Shown: positions 35,111 through 47,505 of the stretch, in pieces
Numbering within the stretch: the stretch's first letter is position 1
Layout: every line of letters begins with the position of its first letter
Assembly (NCBI GenBank): GCA_015680685.1
Contig: MNCI01007809.1
Coordinates: forward strand, 74,405 to 123,377
DNA: 48,973 nt
Origin: Gnetum montanum
Taxonomy: Eukaryota > Streptophyta > Gnetopsida > Gnetales > Gnetaceae
Direction of reading: 5' to 3'
Translations under genes and position numbers: made by a program
Notes under the pieces: model-generated
Seen by the model: only the letters and a program-made list of their open reading frames with translations
Told to the model about the DNA's origin: nothing
The model's database searches: none

Positions 35111-35229
35111 GTCATTCATGTACATAAGTAGAGGGACTTGAGATCTTTACTTCTTTGTATCTAGATGATACATATTTTGGTAAGATTAGCAGGATCTCAA
35201 TTCTCCATTACTCAATAAAATGGATAGAT

Positions 35230-36290
35230 GAAGGGACTATCATCTACAATAGGAAATCCTCTTAAAGAATGCTAAGGTCTGTGTGCCTACCAATGATTTT
35301 AAGGTATGTGTGCCTACATGAGAAGTATACTTGTAATATGGTCAGACATATGAACAAGACTAATATCTATAAGCTTATTACCAAAAGATACTTCTAGCTA
35401 GGTATGAAAAAAAAATGAAAATAAATTTGATAGGGAGTATCATATTTATAAAAATTTTAGATGAAAAGGTATTCCTTGTTATTAATTATCTTTTCCCATT
35501 CTTAATGCTTCATGAGAAAGTATTTCTATGGACTTTGTTTATGGTATTTCCAAAACATAATTTTAACACAATTATATTGTTGTTGTAGTGGCTAGATTTT
35601 CTAAAATGGCACATTTCACTCCTTGTAAAAGAAGAAATGATGCATCTCATGTTACCCATTTGTTTTTCCAGCATGCTAATAGATTACATGATATTTCTTT
35701 AAATATTATAAGTGATAGAGATGTAAGATTTATAAGTCTTTTTTTAGAGGTCACTATGGAAATTGTTAGATACCAAGTTATCATTCCCTAATGTCTATCA
35801 TTCACAAAGTGATGACTAAATAGAGGTTGTAAATAAATCATTGTTAAAAATTTTGAGATGTCTTTGTGAAGATCAACCTTATAAATAGGAAATTTTTTTA
35901 TCTTATGCTAAATTTAGCTAAAATAATTCATATTATTCTAGCACATAAAAGAGTTCCTTCATGATGAATTATGATTTCTCTCCTAAGATGATAAATGAGT
36001 TGATAAATTATAATGATTATGCACATGCTAGTTTAGATTTTGTGCAAAGCATGCAAGACTTGCACAAGCAAGTGAAGGAAAATCTTGAGAGAAAAGTAAA
36101 AGAAGTTTCTATTAATGAAAATGTGAATAAAAGAAAAGTGATATTTGAAGTTTATTTTTTTAGTTGCATTTCAACAAGGAAATATTGAAAAATGTGAACT
36201 AATCCAAGCTCAAATCTAAGAACATTGTTCCATTTCTACTTAGGGCTAAATTGATTGATAATTCCTATGAACTTTGATCTCCCTAATGAT
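35230..36290 (+). pseudogene. F integrase remnant
   Basis: Core segments are MDFVYGIS (first Asp), VVVARFSKMAHFTPCKRRND, NIISDRDVRF (second Asp) and, after a shift, a segment IEVVNKSLLKILRC holding the third acidic residue. Downstream is a part with YDFSPKMINELINYND and a coiled stretch LHKQVKENLERKVKEVS. These phrases are typical of chromovirus integrase. Confidence 0.75.
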
Positions 36291-36419
36291 ATACCATTTT
36301 ATTTGTTTCTTAATGTTTTATATTTGAGTCCATATTATGAGAAGGTACTTACATTAGACTTAAAGAACAATAAGGATGTTCTAAAGAATGCAATTGAAGA
36401 TGAAACTTTACGCATGTCT

Positions 36420-36530
36420 AGATAGCCAATTATTCTACATACAAGAGAGACTATTGGAATAAGAGAAAGGAAGAAACACAAGTACCTGATTCATTGGAGA
36501 AATAAAGAACTTAAAAATATATAATGGATT
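36420..36530 (+). pseudogene. F chromodomain-like tail
   Basis: The frame ILHTRETIG then KKHKYLIHWRNKELKNI, a stop, and WI resembles the integrase-linked chromodomain (pattern YLxxWKxxxxxxxTW). Such domains direct insertion to marked chromatin. It is short and decayed, so the call is moderate. Confidence 0.5.
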
Positions 36531-36537
36531 TATAAAG

Positions 36538-36978
36538 TGATTTCAGTATGTGGGTTTTGATTCCATTGCAAATGTAAAACCTACTTGAGCCTAAGTATCT
36601 TTCTAAGGGTGAGGAAAATGATAAGGACATCAAACCACCTCTTTGATATTTTTTCCTTTTTTTATTCTTAGTATCTCTAGAAGTTATAGGGATCATGCAT
36701 GTATGATTAACTCTCTTGTTGAAGTCATTTGTAATATTTACTATGATCGAGCAGGTAACTACAAGGCCACTACAAGTCACAAGAGGCTATAAATTTTCAT
36801 TGTGAGTTGTAGTTAATTATAGTTAAATACCTAAGGAAAATTTGTAATTTATTTCAAATATTCAACTAAGTGTGAGGCTACTAGGGATGTAGGAGTTCAT
36901 TGTTTGAAGAGTGTAAGTAGCAAATCATTGCAATTTGATTGTAGTCTTGAGAGAAATAGTAACTAAAAATTATCAAGG
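36538..36978 (+). repeat. F 3' LTR, truncated by G
   Basis: Matches the 5' LTR up to TATCAAGG (31080-31087 region), then stops where TGTGACATCC begins. The remaining 470 or so bases of the LTR are not found in the window. Confidence 0.6.
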
Positions 36979-37681
36979 TGTGACATCCTATTCCTAGATG
37001 TTTTGGTAAATTTCAAATATACATCCTATTAGATGTTATGCGTAAGAAGATAACATGAAAAATGTTAAATATGTATAACATTCAACATTATGCATAAAGG
37101 AAATAATAGAAAAAATGCAAAAGGAAAAAGAAAAGAATGCTTTATTGATGTAAAATAATGTATCTGGGTCATGCTCTAAGAGTTCCTTGGGGTTATCTTC
37201 CTTTGACATCTATCCCTTAGAGGCTATCTAGCATTGCCACCATTGTTAGGTCTATCACCTGACTAGAAGGGATTGCGAGTCCTCTTCCTATCCCACTTTG
37301 CCATGCATCTATTACTCACCTTACCAAGTCTAAAACTCCATGCTAATACAACCTCTAATTTCTAGGTATAAATACCTTAGGTCAAACCCTCAAAGGTCAC
37401 CTCAAGAGACATGCATGTTATTATAACACATCCTTTCAGTTCTTAATTACAAATTTCACTTCTAGATCTTATTATAGTAATTACAATACTTTTTATGAAG
37501 CAACATCATTTTCATTATGTAGTAGCACCATTCAAAAATGGGGACATAATAATCTAGCTCCTTGAGATTTTTTTATCCTCAAATGAGTTTACATTCACTA
37601 TCTTTCTCTAACTTCAATGCTCATTTTATGCTCCTATGTTCTAATACTTTCATTTCTCCTTTGGGCTTGAAGTTGTATATC
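36979..37681 (+). mobile_element. Element G: LTR-like fragment left of C
   Basis: Starts TGTGACATCC exactly where F 3' LTR similarity stops; CAAGG (36974-36978) would be its TSD, with no right copy visible. A plus-strand TATAAATA lies at 37367-37374. It is cut by C at CTAAT (37682-37686) and resumes at 47506. No internal genes or second LTR are in view, so the family is unknown. Confidence 0.45.
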
Positions 37682-37686
37682 CTAAT

Positions 37687-38556
37687 TGATGAGCGGTGAG
37701 GTACCCCTACAACAAACCATACAAATCACAAGCATTCATGTGCAATCTGATAAAATTTCACAAACTTTAATTACCAAGTACGCTAGAGCTAAATGATGAG
37801 TTTGTGTTGTCTATTCATTGTCTTCCTAGTCTCACTTGTGAAATGCAAGTGTATGGTTAAGTGTGACTAAGGCATAAGATTTTTATCATTTTATGTTATA
37901 TCAATTTGATCACTTAAAATAATAATGAAAGTGAGAGTAATTAAATTATAAGTGAACTATTGTCTGATCTAACCTAACACAAGTAACCATCCCCACTTCT
38001 TGGACACATCCTAAATTTCGTGTAAACACTGTTGGGTTGTCAAACGTTAACCATTTCTGAGCTACCAAGTGTTACACGTATGTTCAAAGAGGTCATGCTT
38101 GTGTATTTTAATTAGTTTCTTAATTGATTAAAATTACTTGCTAAATGAATAACATTAAATGTGAACTGCATGAAATCACAATATATAAATGCATAAAGAA
38201 AGAAAGTCTCAAGTGCTGCAAGGATGAATCAAAGAGCTCATCTTTATTGCCAACACAATGGTGTGTTTAGGTACATCAATGCTTGAATAAAGATCTAATT
38301 ACACTTAGAACTCCTATTGTGGGCACTTGGAAAATATTCTAACTCTCAAATGAACAAACTGCAAGAATTTTGCTACTTGACTTCAAATACTACCTCTGAA
38401 TCATGTGCCCAATGGTTGTATTTATAGGCCCAAGAGTACCCCACGATATCACATGCTTGATATTGCATCTTGCACCATGATATTGCATACCCGATATCGT
38501 GTACCCAATATCACAGCCACCCCGATATCAAAGCTTATGTAATATACAATTCATCA
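37687..38556 (-). repeat. C 3' LTR
   Basis: An 870-base LTR whose minus strand starts TGATGAATTG and ends CGCTCATCA. Contains the GATATC array, TATAAATA (38426-38419) and a minus-strand AATAAA near 38240. Confidence 0.9.
38419..38530 (-). promoter_or_regulatory. C 3' LTR promoter: GATATC array and TATA box
   Basis: The TATA box TATAAATA (38426-38419) is preceded on the minus strand by six to seven GATATC-like words (38442-38530), including CCGATATCG at 38491-38499. The type matches A and H although the rest of the element differs. The 5' LTR has the same at 47363-47473. Confidence 0.65.
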
Positions 38557-38571
38557 TACCTCCATGATTGA
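38557..38571 (-). other. C polypurine tract
   Basis: The minus strand reads CAATCATGGAGGTA directly before the 3' LTR. Confidence 0.7.
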
Positions 38572-40544
38572 ATGAAAACTCATCCTTTAGTACAAAAGAA
38601 GAGAAAAAAGGCCCTTACAAAATATATTAAGAGGTAGGAAATGTTTGACTAACATATAGAGTGACACAGAGGAAACAAACAAATACAAAAATGCTTGAGC
38701 ATACATCATTACAATTGTGTACAAGGTTAGGTGTTCATGATAACAAGAAAGAACACCCTCAGATCCAATGAAATCCAACCCCTCATGGTAATAGAAGAGT
38801 GAGGGAGAGGTAGAAGAGATCCAGCAATCATGAACAATCCCCCATGAGTGATATTTTTGCATCATCCTTAATGAAGACAGTCCTGCTTCTAGTCCATGCT
38901 CCCCACTACAATCACAATAAAATCAAGGATTAGTATATAAAGTGTAACACATAGTGGTTGAATACCTTATCTCTTTAGTGATTTTATCTAGCTAAGTTGT
39001 GATTGTTGTAGATTGGTTGCTTGATAATGTTAGTGGGAAGATTGAAAAATGGGTTAAGTAAGAGAAGTAATTCATAAAATTTAGAAAAAGCTTAATACAA
39101 GGAACACTAAAAAGAGGGTATGGAAATTCACAGCAATAAAAACAAAGTATTCAATAAAAATATTTATGAAGGTTCACACAATTGGATGACATTAATAGGG
39201 TAATTAAAAAGAATTCAATTTGTAAAAAACATATAAGGTTAAAGAACTTAACTTAACCAAACCAAAAGATATGCAAGAGGGTCCTCCCCAAAGAAGGCAC
39301 AGACATTTTATTCCCTTGCATAACTTCAAACCAAGGAGTTCATGGGCTCCATGGAGGATTAATGGTTACAGAAGGTTAAGTACAAAAAACCCAGAAGTAA
39401 TTGACTAAGAAACCCAACACATCAAATCAGAACATCGAATCAAAACATGAAATCAACAGTGAGGTGAGGCATGAAAATCATGGATGGATGAGAGAGAGAA
39501 TGTAATGGAGTTCCTAATTATGGTCACATGAAGTCCCTTGTGGAGTTTGTGATTAAATGACTTGGTAGGATCCATCCTTAGTCCAGACCAAAACCAACCA
39601 CTTTCAATGACTTTGCATCGAGATTCTAAGGCTAGTCCATCCCCTGAGACACAAGAATGCTTCCACAAAACAACCACCATTCCAAATTGAAGCAAAAGTA
39701 GAAAGTGAAAAAGGGATTTAGTTAGAGGAGACAAGACAAGATCCATAACTAGTGCTTGTAGCCATTTTATTTGGTCTAAGGGGTGTTCTTTGAACTCCCT
39801 TATTTATTTATTTATTTTGAATGGGAACCACTCTATGTAAAGACCCATGTGTTTTCACATTTATTTTGTCCAAGGGGTATGCTTTGAATCCTCATCACCT
39901 TTTTTTTCACACCATGCAAGGACTTATTCGACTTCCTGTTGTAGAGTGACATAGAATAGTGAGAAGTTCACAAGAGCACCCCAACACATAGGAAGATATA
40001 AAAGCATGAAGAATACTACATTCCTTTGAAGTCACACCTTTTCTAAACCTTTGATTCCTTCTCAAGTTCAGAAATCACACAAGTTGCAAATTTATTAACA
40101 TTGTATTAATGAAAAGGGACTACATGTTTCCAAAACAAGGAGAACCATAGAGTGTGGATGGGTGGATGATGTGGATTCACTACCTGTTACATAAAAATAA
40201 ACCATGTTCTAGTTGTCAATAATGACACTCAAAGTTAGAAACTAGACATCAACAATCAAATCATAATTGATACATACTGCCATTGAGTAGCACATTACCA
40301 TGGTACCTAGCATCTTATTAGCAAAAAGAGTAGAGGATTACACCAAACATAAGAAAATATACAGAAAAGTAAAATAGTATTCAAGAAATATTAAATATAC
40401 TAACATTGGTATAAAACAAAAACTTAGAAAAGATCAATAACCTAAAAAGCAAAAAGATGTAAAACAAAGAATATGAAAATAAAAAGTTGTAAAACCAAAG
40501 ATGTGTAAAAAAAAAGTCAAAAGACTAAGGAGCCACTTAAAGTG
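38572..40544 (-). other. C untranslated 3' region with conserved splice acceptor
   Basis: No gene is convincing. On the minus strand TACTAATCC then TTATTGTGATTGTAG (about 38930-38905) align with the branch and acceptor before ORF3 of D, but ORF3 is not there. The part 39240-40500 aligns with D 5885-7190. The palindrome-plus-TATA module of D is missing. Confidence 0.55.
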
Positions 40545-41900
40545 TTAGTATGGATGGCCATCTCTCCCATGACTAAGTTGGAAGGAGAAGATAAGAAAGA
40601 TTGAGTGTGGTTGTCCATCTGGTGAGGTGTCTATTGAGCTAGTTGGCTTGGGCTCATGGAAAGGTTTCAATTGTTGGATGTTGACTAATTGCTTCTTATC
40701 TAGGTTTTTAGGTTTATATATGATCATGGCCCTAGATGGGAAAGTCTCTTTGATAATGTAAGGTCCTTCCAACAACATTTGAAAGTTGGTTCATTGAGGT
40801 ACGTGTGTGGGATTCTAGTAGAGAATCTTGTCTCCTAGTTGAAACTTGACTTTTCTTATTTTGAGGTCATGGTGTTTCTTGTTGAATGCCTTATGAATTT
40901 CATTGAATGAAAAGGCCATTAATCTATTTTCATCTAGCAATTTGAGGTTCATTAACCTTTTATTTTGTGCTATACTTAGATCCATGTCAAGGTCATAGGC
41001 TGTAGAGAGTGTACGGAGCTCAAATTGAATGGGTAGTATTGGTAGTTTTTCATACACGAACTCATAGGGAGAATAACCTATGGGAAGCTTCCATGTGGAG
41101 AGATAGGTCCAAAGGGCATCATTTAATTTAGTACTCCATTCCATTTGGTATTTGCTAATAGTGCATGCTAGAATTTTCATAATCTCCCAATTAGTGACTT
41201 TAGCTTAACCATTGGCTTGAGGGTGATAAGGTGTTGTTAGTTTGTGCTCAACCCCCAAGCGTTGCATAATTTTTCAAAAAGCGACAGTTGTGAAATGAGT
41301 TTCATTGTCAAAAATTAATGCACAAGGCACACCAAACCTATTTATGATATTCTATTGTACAAATTGAGTAGTAGTAGCAGATGTACAGTCAATTATGGCT
41401 ACTACTTCTACCCACTTAGTGCAATAGTCAACTACCACTATTATATATGCCTTTCCATTTGACATAGGCATGATGGGATCCATAAGTCAATGTCCCAAAT
41501 ATCAAATGGCTTGAGAGGTTGAATCCAGTACTATGGCCCACCCCTCCATTTGAGCTATCATTCCATCATCTCTCTAACGATAATCACAACAATGGACAAA
41601 TTGGTGTGCATCTCTGAAGATTGTTGGCCAGTAATATCTTTCCATGAGGATTCTTATGGTTGTGCATCTCCCAACATAATAGCCCCCATAAGGGCCCTCG
41701 AGAGCATCCTAGAGAGTGGACAATTAATCCATGTTAGGGACACACTAGTGTACCAGGCCATTAGGACATACTTTATAAAGGTTCTTGTTAATTTCCATAA
41801 AACACTTAACCTAGTGAAGAAATTGTTATTTCTTTCAGGTGTCTAGCCCTTGCAATAGTCCTTGCTTGAGTAGATACGTAAGAATGGTGTCATACCATCT
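40545..41900 (-). pseudogene. C integrase remnant
   Basis: The C-terminal half is the best preserved in the window: an open stretch at 41180-40815 (WSTKLNDALWTYLSTWKLPI, then FNEIHKAFNKKHHDLKIRKV) and another at 40778-40545 ending FSFQLSHGRDGHPY. In the core, the first Asp survives (IWDID) with a one-base deletion right after; the second is in LIFDNETHF. The Glu position reads Lys after a stop (NG-stop-AKV). It would insert cDNA if intact. Confidence 0.8.
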
Positions 41901-42470
41901 TGGTTCATTGGGCATTTATGCATTAATAACTCCTACAAATAGAGATTTGTTAGGAAAGTGATTCAATAAGAAGCTCTCTTTCTCCTTGTTGTTCCATCTT
42001 AGCCATGATAAGTGGTCAGTGACCACATTTTTCACATCCTTTTGCTCCAGCATTTTGAGATCAAACTCTTGCAAAGTAACTAGCCACTGTATGACATGGG
42101 GGGTCACTATTGGTTTATTCATTAAGAACGAGATGGTGTTATGATCTATGTGCATGAACACTTTATAACCAAGCACATAGTGCCTGCACTTTTCTAAGGC
42201 AAACACTACCACCATGAACTCTTTTTCCATAGTAAGATAGTTCAGTTGTTCACCTATGATACTCTAACTTATGTAGTGAATGTAATATGAACGTTTTTTT
42301 ATCATCCATCTACATAAGCATTGCCCCCAAAGCATAGTTTGATACATCAGTCATCACATGAAATGGCCTAGACTAATTAGGTGCTTCTAGAATTGGGATC
42401 TCAACAAGCTTCTATTTCAGTTGTTGAAATGATGTTTCACATGCAAGGGTCTACACAAATGGTGGATCTT
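41901..42470 (-). pseudogene. C RNase H remnant
   Basis: Open stretch 42230-41916 encodes MEKEFMVVVFALEKCRHYVL, then MHIDHNTISFLMNKP and a closing NVVTDHLSWL, collinear with the A domain (TKKELMTIVFSLDKF, IHTDHSAI, NIVADHLSRL). The upstream TDAS-like segment is decayed. Confidence 0.8.
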
Positions 42471-43290
42471 TCTTTGTTAATTTAACTAATGGCTTGGCAA
42501 TTTTGGAAAATTTCTCGATGAAGTGTCAGTAGTAGTGAGTATGGCCAAGGAATGACTACACAAACTATTTCCGGTTGATGGGTTATTCCTTGCATGATCC
42601 TTATCTTTTCAAGGTCCACCTTGATTCCTACTTTTGAGATACAGTGCCCCAAGATTATGCCTTGTTGGACCATAAGATGGCTCTTTTTCCAATTGAGTTT
42701 GAAGTTTTTTTTCAACACATCTTCTTAACACCTACTCAAGATAGTTTAGGGCTTGCTTGAATGTAGCTTCATAGGTAGAAAAGTCATCCATGAAGATTTC
42801 TACCCGCTACCAATTTGTTGTTAGAAAATGCTAAGGACTAATTGTTGAAATGTAGCTAGGGCATTACATAGACTAAATGACATTTGATGGTAAGAAAAAG
42901 TCCCCCAAGGACTTGTGAAATTTATCTTCGCCTAGTCCTCTAGTGCAATTTTGATTCGGATATAGCCACTATAACCATCCAGAAAGCTATAGTAGTTGTA
43001 CCCAAAAATGATGTCGAACACTTGATTAACAAAATGTAACAGAAAATGATCTTTGAAAGTTGTCATATTGAGCAACCAGAAGTTGATGCACATCCACCAT
43101 TTGCCTTCTTTTTTGGGCATGATCATGAGTGGACTAACCCACTTACTATCTGCAACAAGGTAGATGAATCCTTCCTTGAGGAGTTGCTTGATCTCCTCTT
43201 TGAAAATCTACTTTAATTTGGGATTCAAATGTCATTGTGATTATCATTCTAGCTTAATGGTAGGATTAGTGTATATCTAGTGTTGGCATA
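42471..43290 (-). pseudogene. C reverse transcriptase remnant
   Basis: Frame with stops: KWVSPLMIMPKKEGKWWMCI, NFWLLNMTTFKDHF, YYSFLDGYSGYIRI, then MSFSLCNALATFQ. The catalytic EIFMDDFSTY (FMDD at 42794-42783) is kept. It continues FKLNWKKSHLMVQQGIILGH. C gives the only full-length layout of the family RT in the window and shows what is missing from A and D. Confidence 0.85.
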
Positions 43291-43749
43291 TTCTTGGATC
43301 TATTCTTGTGATCTTAGAATATGACTAGGCAAAGGCTATTGACCATTTTTCCACAACATTCATCAACATCTTCTTTTTTCCTATAGAAAGTTTGACATTA
43401 ATAATGACTGGCTTTCCATTTTTTAAGAACACATACTTCATTCTGGTTGGTAGTGTCTTTAATTAAAGGGGTTATTATTTGAAATTGTTAGGAATCTCCA
43501 ACTCTTCCTAATTGATATCATCATTTGCTCCCTCAGACAGCTGATGATGAACTTGTTCAAGTTCATCCATACTTGCAACATAATCACATGTTAGGCCCTT
43601 AGTAAGTTCCATGCATAATGTACTACTACTAGAATCAACTATTAGCCACTAGGTGCCTTCTTATTTTGTGGCTGCCACATATAGACATTTTTGGATTTTA
43701 GATTCCAATGCACACTACTTACATGTAAAGATAGATGTTCGCTTTGCTG

Positions 43750-44260
43750 ATCATAGCTTCTACACATAATGGCACCTTGAATTGTTGTACGTAATACATG
43801 GAACCCTCTTCTTCTCGTTCTTCCCAAATTCATTTTCTTTGGATATCTCTAAGGAAAGATCTCTAATGTCCATTTTGGCATCAACAATGCTTAAGAACAT
43901 CCTTTCCATAATAATTGGGAAGTCCCCCTTACAGTTCTCCACCTTGATTACTAGGAAGTTGATAGGATATGACCACCTACAAATAATGGTCACAATGTCT
44001 TCTACCAATCCCAATGGAATAATGATGGACTAGTCTACCAACTCCAACCTAATCTTACTCTTATTCAAGAAAGGAAGGCTCCATGTAGTGTACATCTCAT
44101 GTAATATCAAATTAACACCAAAGCTAGAGTCAAGAAGAGCTTTACAAGGCTCATTTTCAATAATTTGCAAATATACTAAGGGACTCCCATGATCAACTAA
44201 CTTCCTGGGTAGGTTACCGACTCCAATCCAATTAGATATAGCATGGGTCAACATCACAAT
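43750..44260 (-). pseudogene. C aspartic protease remnant
   Basis: Open stretch 44257-44030 reads NWIGVGNLPRKLVDHGSPLV and ALLDSSFGVNLILHEMYTTW, then after a stop IPLGLVEDIVTIICRWSYPI and VPCITYNNSRCHYV. The active site is DSS where A has DSG. It lies between gag and RT. Confidence 0.8.
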
Positions 44261-44924
44261 ATGGATTCAAGAGGGATTTTGGTTTGAAAGGGACTTGGAT
44301 AAAGGTGAGGTAGAGGAAGGTAGAGGAGTAGGGCTACCAAGCATTGGTGTGTCTGAGGGCTTCAGTGAACTGCGAGGTCGACAAAAGGGTCTTTTCTTTT
44401 ATCATGGTTTTGACCCACTTGGTTGGCTAATTGGTTATATATTAACTACCCTTGTAGCATTTATTTGTTGTGGTTGGGTAGGAAATTCACCCTACATGGA
44501 TAAAGCAAGTGATAGTTGTGAAGGAGGTAGAGGAGTAGGTGTAGGAACAAGAGAAACATGAGTATAGTGGGTGGAATCCCTCCTTGGATATGAGAGTTGG
44601 TAATCTTCAGGAGGGTAGTGGTGAGGTTGGTAAGAAACAACATGACTAAAAGAGTCCCGTGGAGATGAAGGTTGCTAAACATACTAACCATAGGGATCTA
44701 GTTGCCAGTAGGGGTACTACTGTCTTAGAGGTGCCAACACCCATGATTGGGGTTGCTGCCACTATTGGTACAATTCATAGGGCTACGGTGGAGTTCCATT
44801 TGGATAATATTGCTATGGTTGGTAGAACTATCGAGAGTTGCCTTGTGCCTAAGGTAATCTTTTTGGTGTTTCCCTTTGTGCAAGTCATGGATGTAAGGCA
44901 TATATCCCAAATTCCTGTAAGTGT

Positions 44925-46463
44925 GACATAATTGGATAACATCCCTTGGAATGTTCATACTAGAAAAAATCACATCCACCATCATCATCTAATTCACTAT
45001 TTGCAACTGTCTCTATTGTAGCCATCTTATCCTTACCCTTGGATATGACATGTTCAAATTCCTTATATCTTCAATGCTCATGCTCACCACCTTGTTCCTT
45101 GGACACTTCAACAATTTTTAAAATAGCTTGAAGCCCCATAGTTGGTCAACCTTAGCCATAATTTTGAACTACAATTTATAGAGTGACAAGGTTTTCTTAT
45201 TAGCCACCTCATCTCTTGTTAACTCATCCTCACTATCACAAAATCGAAGACCCCTTTTGCAAATAAAAGGATCCCTATTGTATTCCTCTACATTTTCTTG
45301 CTTTCTCAATTCTCCCTCCTCCCTATTGTACTCCACCACCTGATTGCTTTTGGTTCCAATGACTGGTACCACTTTTTTACTTCCTTAATGAGTGTCCTTG
45401 GAAATAATTTCAACTTTTTCCAATCATTCTTAATATTTTGCAAGGCACATGCATCCTATAAGGCCTAGAGATGATATTATGGATCAGCATTGTAGCCTCC
45501 CTCAAACCAAGGGATGGTGTTCATGTTCAGCCTCTTTATTCTACTATCCTTTACATGCCTTGTTAGAATCCTCATAGCCTCTATAATGTTTAACATGCTC
45601 TGAGTGGTAAGTAGAGGTTCATCAAGGCCATAGTGATGGTGCCTATGATGTTCTCTACTAACCCTTCTTTCATGGTAGTGGGTCTCTCTGGATCACCCAT
45701 GCCTCTAATTGCAATTGTCCTAATAGTCTCTTTTGTTATTTTGGTCCTATCAGTCACCTCCATCATGGTCATGCCCTCTATAGCCACACTCTAAGCCAGA
45801 TGAAGAAGAAGAAGACAATGAAGGGGAAGAGGAAGAAGGACTTGTATCATGCTAATGCCTACCATCTTCTCTTTGATGATCGTGACCACAATTGTGATCG
45901 TGACTTCCATTTATCCCCTTATCATGACTTGCTCCTCCAAATCCATTTTGTTCATTAGATCCATTCTGACTAGAACCTAGATTATGAATTTTGGATTGCA
46001 CATTTTGGTTGAGAGCCCATTGATCAAAGTCAAAGAGAAGAGTGTCACCAAAGGAAAAGCCCCCAGAGAAGTGTTCGCCTCTATCTAATGAGCCAATAAG
46101 AGGTGGAAAATTGTTCAACCCCTTACCCTTAAAAAGCTCATAATGTTTCTCTAGCTGATGATCCCTTAATCTTTGTGCTTCAATGGGATGATAATCCCTT
46201 GTATCAGGATCTTGCATCTCATACTCCCCATGAAGATGTTGAAGTCCATGTCATGCAAGCATTAGTTGGAGCATAGCTAAAACAGATTGATTTGATGGAA
46301 ACACAATGTTGTCTTCCATGTCACGCGAATATATCATTTCAACTTAACATAAGATGAAGATGAATTTTGGTACATACTCATTGAGATGAGCATATACAAC
46401 CCGGTATTATTGAGGCACTTGATCTACCCTGGGTAGAGATAGACTACTGTGAGAAGAAGAAAT
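44925..46463 (-). pseudogene. C gag remnant with internal deletion
   Basis: The start corresponding to ATGTCTTCTTC is ATTTCTTCTTC (46463). The frame reads AHLNEYVPKFIFIL, DNIVFP and then an open stretch DPDTRDYHPIEAQRLRDHQL (46217-45852), a serine- and histidine-rich linker, and a capsid part with LFPRTLIKEVKKWYQSLEPK. It then jumps from RWWST to EEGELRKQEN, losing about 300 bases that A and D keep. The knuckle is decayed: CDFF-x-YEHSKGC. Confidence 0.75.
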
Positions 46464-46611
46464 TTTATATTAATGAATCTATATGTAGTATGTAGTTAAG
46501 ATTTAATTTAGTTATAATAATAATTTTATTTTTGTAAGATTCATCCTTTAGGATTTGAACAATGAGGTAGCGAAGTCTCACTAAATTTAGATAGCACACG
46601 TAGAACTAAAG

Positions 46612-46630
46612 TCCCCGGCAAAAATGCCAA
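46612..46630 (-). other. C primer-binding site (tRNA-Asp type)
   Basis: The minus strand reads TGGCATTTTTGCCGGGGAC just after the LTR end, matching TGGCGCCGTTGCCGGGGAC apart from four central bases. Confidence 0.75.
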
Positions 46631-46631
46631 T

Positions 46632-47500
46632 GATGAGCAACGAGGTACCCCTATGCCCAACCATACAAATTACAAGTGTTCACATGTGATCTATTTGAAT
46701 TTCACAGACCTTAATTACCAAGTATGCTAAAGCTAAACTGTGAGTTTGTGTTTTCCATTCGTTGTCTTCCTAGTCTCACTTGTGAAATGCAAGTGTATGG
46801 TTAAGTGTGACTAAGGCATAAGATTTTTATCATTTCATGTTTTATTAATTTGACCACCTAAAAAAATAATGAAAGTGAGAGTAATTAAATGGTAAGTGAA
46901 CTATTGCCTAATCTAACCTAACATAAGTAACCATCCTCACTTCCCAGACACATCCTAAGCTTCATGTAGACACTGCTGGGTTGTCAAATGCTAACCATTT
47001 CTAAGCTACCAAGTGTCACACATATGTTCGAAGGGGTCATGTTTGTGTATTTCAATTAGTTTCTTAATTAATTAAAATTAATTATTGAATGAATAACATT
47101 AAATGTGAACTGCATGAAATCGAAATATATAAATGCATAAAGAAAGAAAGTCTCAAGTGCTACAAGGATGAATCAAGGTGCTTATCTTTATTGCCAATCC
47201 AATTATGTGTTCAAGTACATCAATGCTTGAATAAAGATCTAATTACACTTAGACCTCCTATTGTGGGCACTTGGAAAATATCCTAACTCTCAAATGAACA
47301 AACTACAAAAATTTTACTACTTGACTTCAAAAACTACCTCTGAATCATGTGCCCAATGGTTTTATTTATAGGCTTGAGAGTACCTCATGCTGTCGCATGC
47401 CCAATATCACATCTTGCACCATGATATCACATACCTGATATCGTGTACCCAATATCACAACCATCCCAATATCGAAGCTTATGTAAAATATGATTCATCA
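46632..47500 (-). repeat. C 5' LTR
   Basis: An 869-base LTR matching 37687-38556 closely. TATAAATA at 47370-47363; GATATC-type array at 47387-47473. CTAAT follows at 47501-47505. Confidence 0.9.
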
Positions 47501-47505
47501 CTAAT

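Larger units (their letters stand above)
30657..36978 (+). mobile_element. Element F: old chromodomain-type Ty3/gypsy element
   Basis: Plus-strand order: 5' LTR, initiator-Met-type primer site, gag, weak protease region, RT, RNase H, integrase, chromodomain-like tail, and a 3' LTR cut at 36978 by G. Direct repeats (about 30727-31087 and 36618-36978) show the LTRs. Heavy decay, with stops every few dozen codons, makes it one of the oldest elements here. The integrase and RT phrases resemble the Reina/Tekay chromoviruses rather than the A, C and D family. The left boundary is approximate. Confidence 0.75.
37687..47500 (-). mobile_element. Element C: complete-length Athila/Tat-like element without ORF3
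   Basis: LTRs 37687-38556 and 46632-47500 with TGATGA/TCATCA ends are flanked by CTAAT at 37682-37686 and 47501-47505. The minus-strand order is 5' LTR, primer site, gag, protease, RT, RNase H, integrase, untranslated region, polypurine tract and 3' LTR, 9814 bases. It is not interrupted by another element. ORF3 of D (about 2.9 kb) is absent, with only about 320 bases between the conserved splice acceptor and the polypurine tract. Every gene has stops; gag lacks about 300 bases. Confidence 0.9.
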
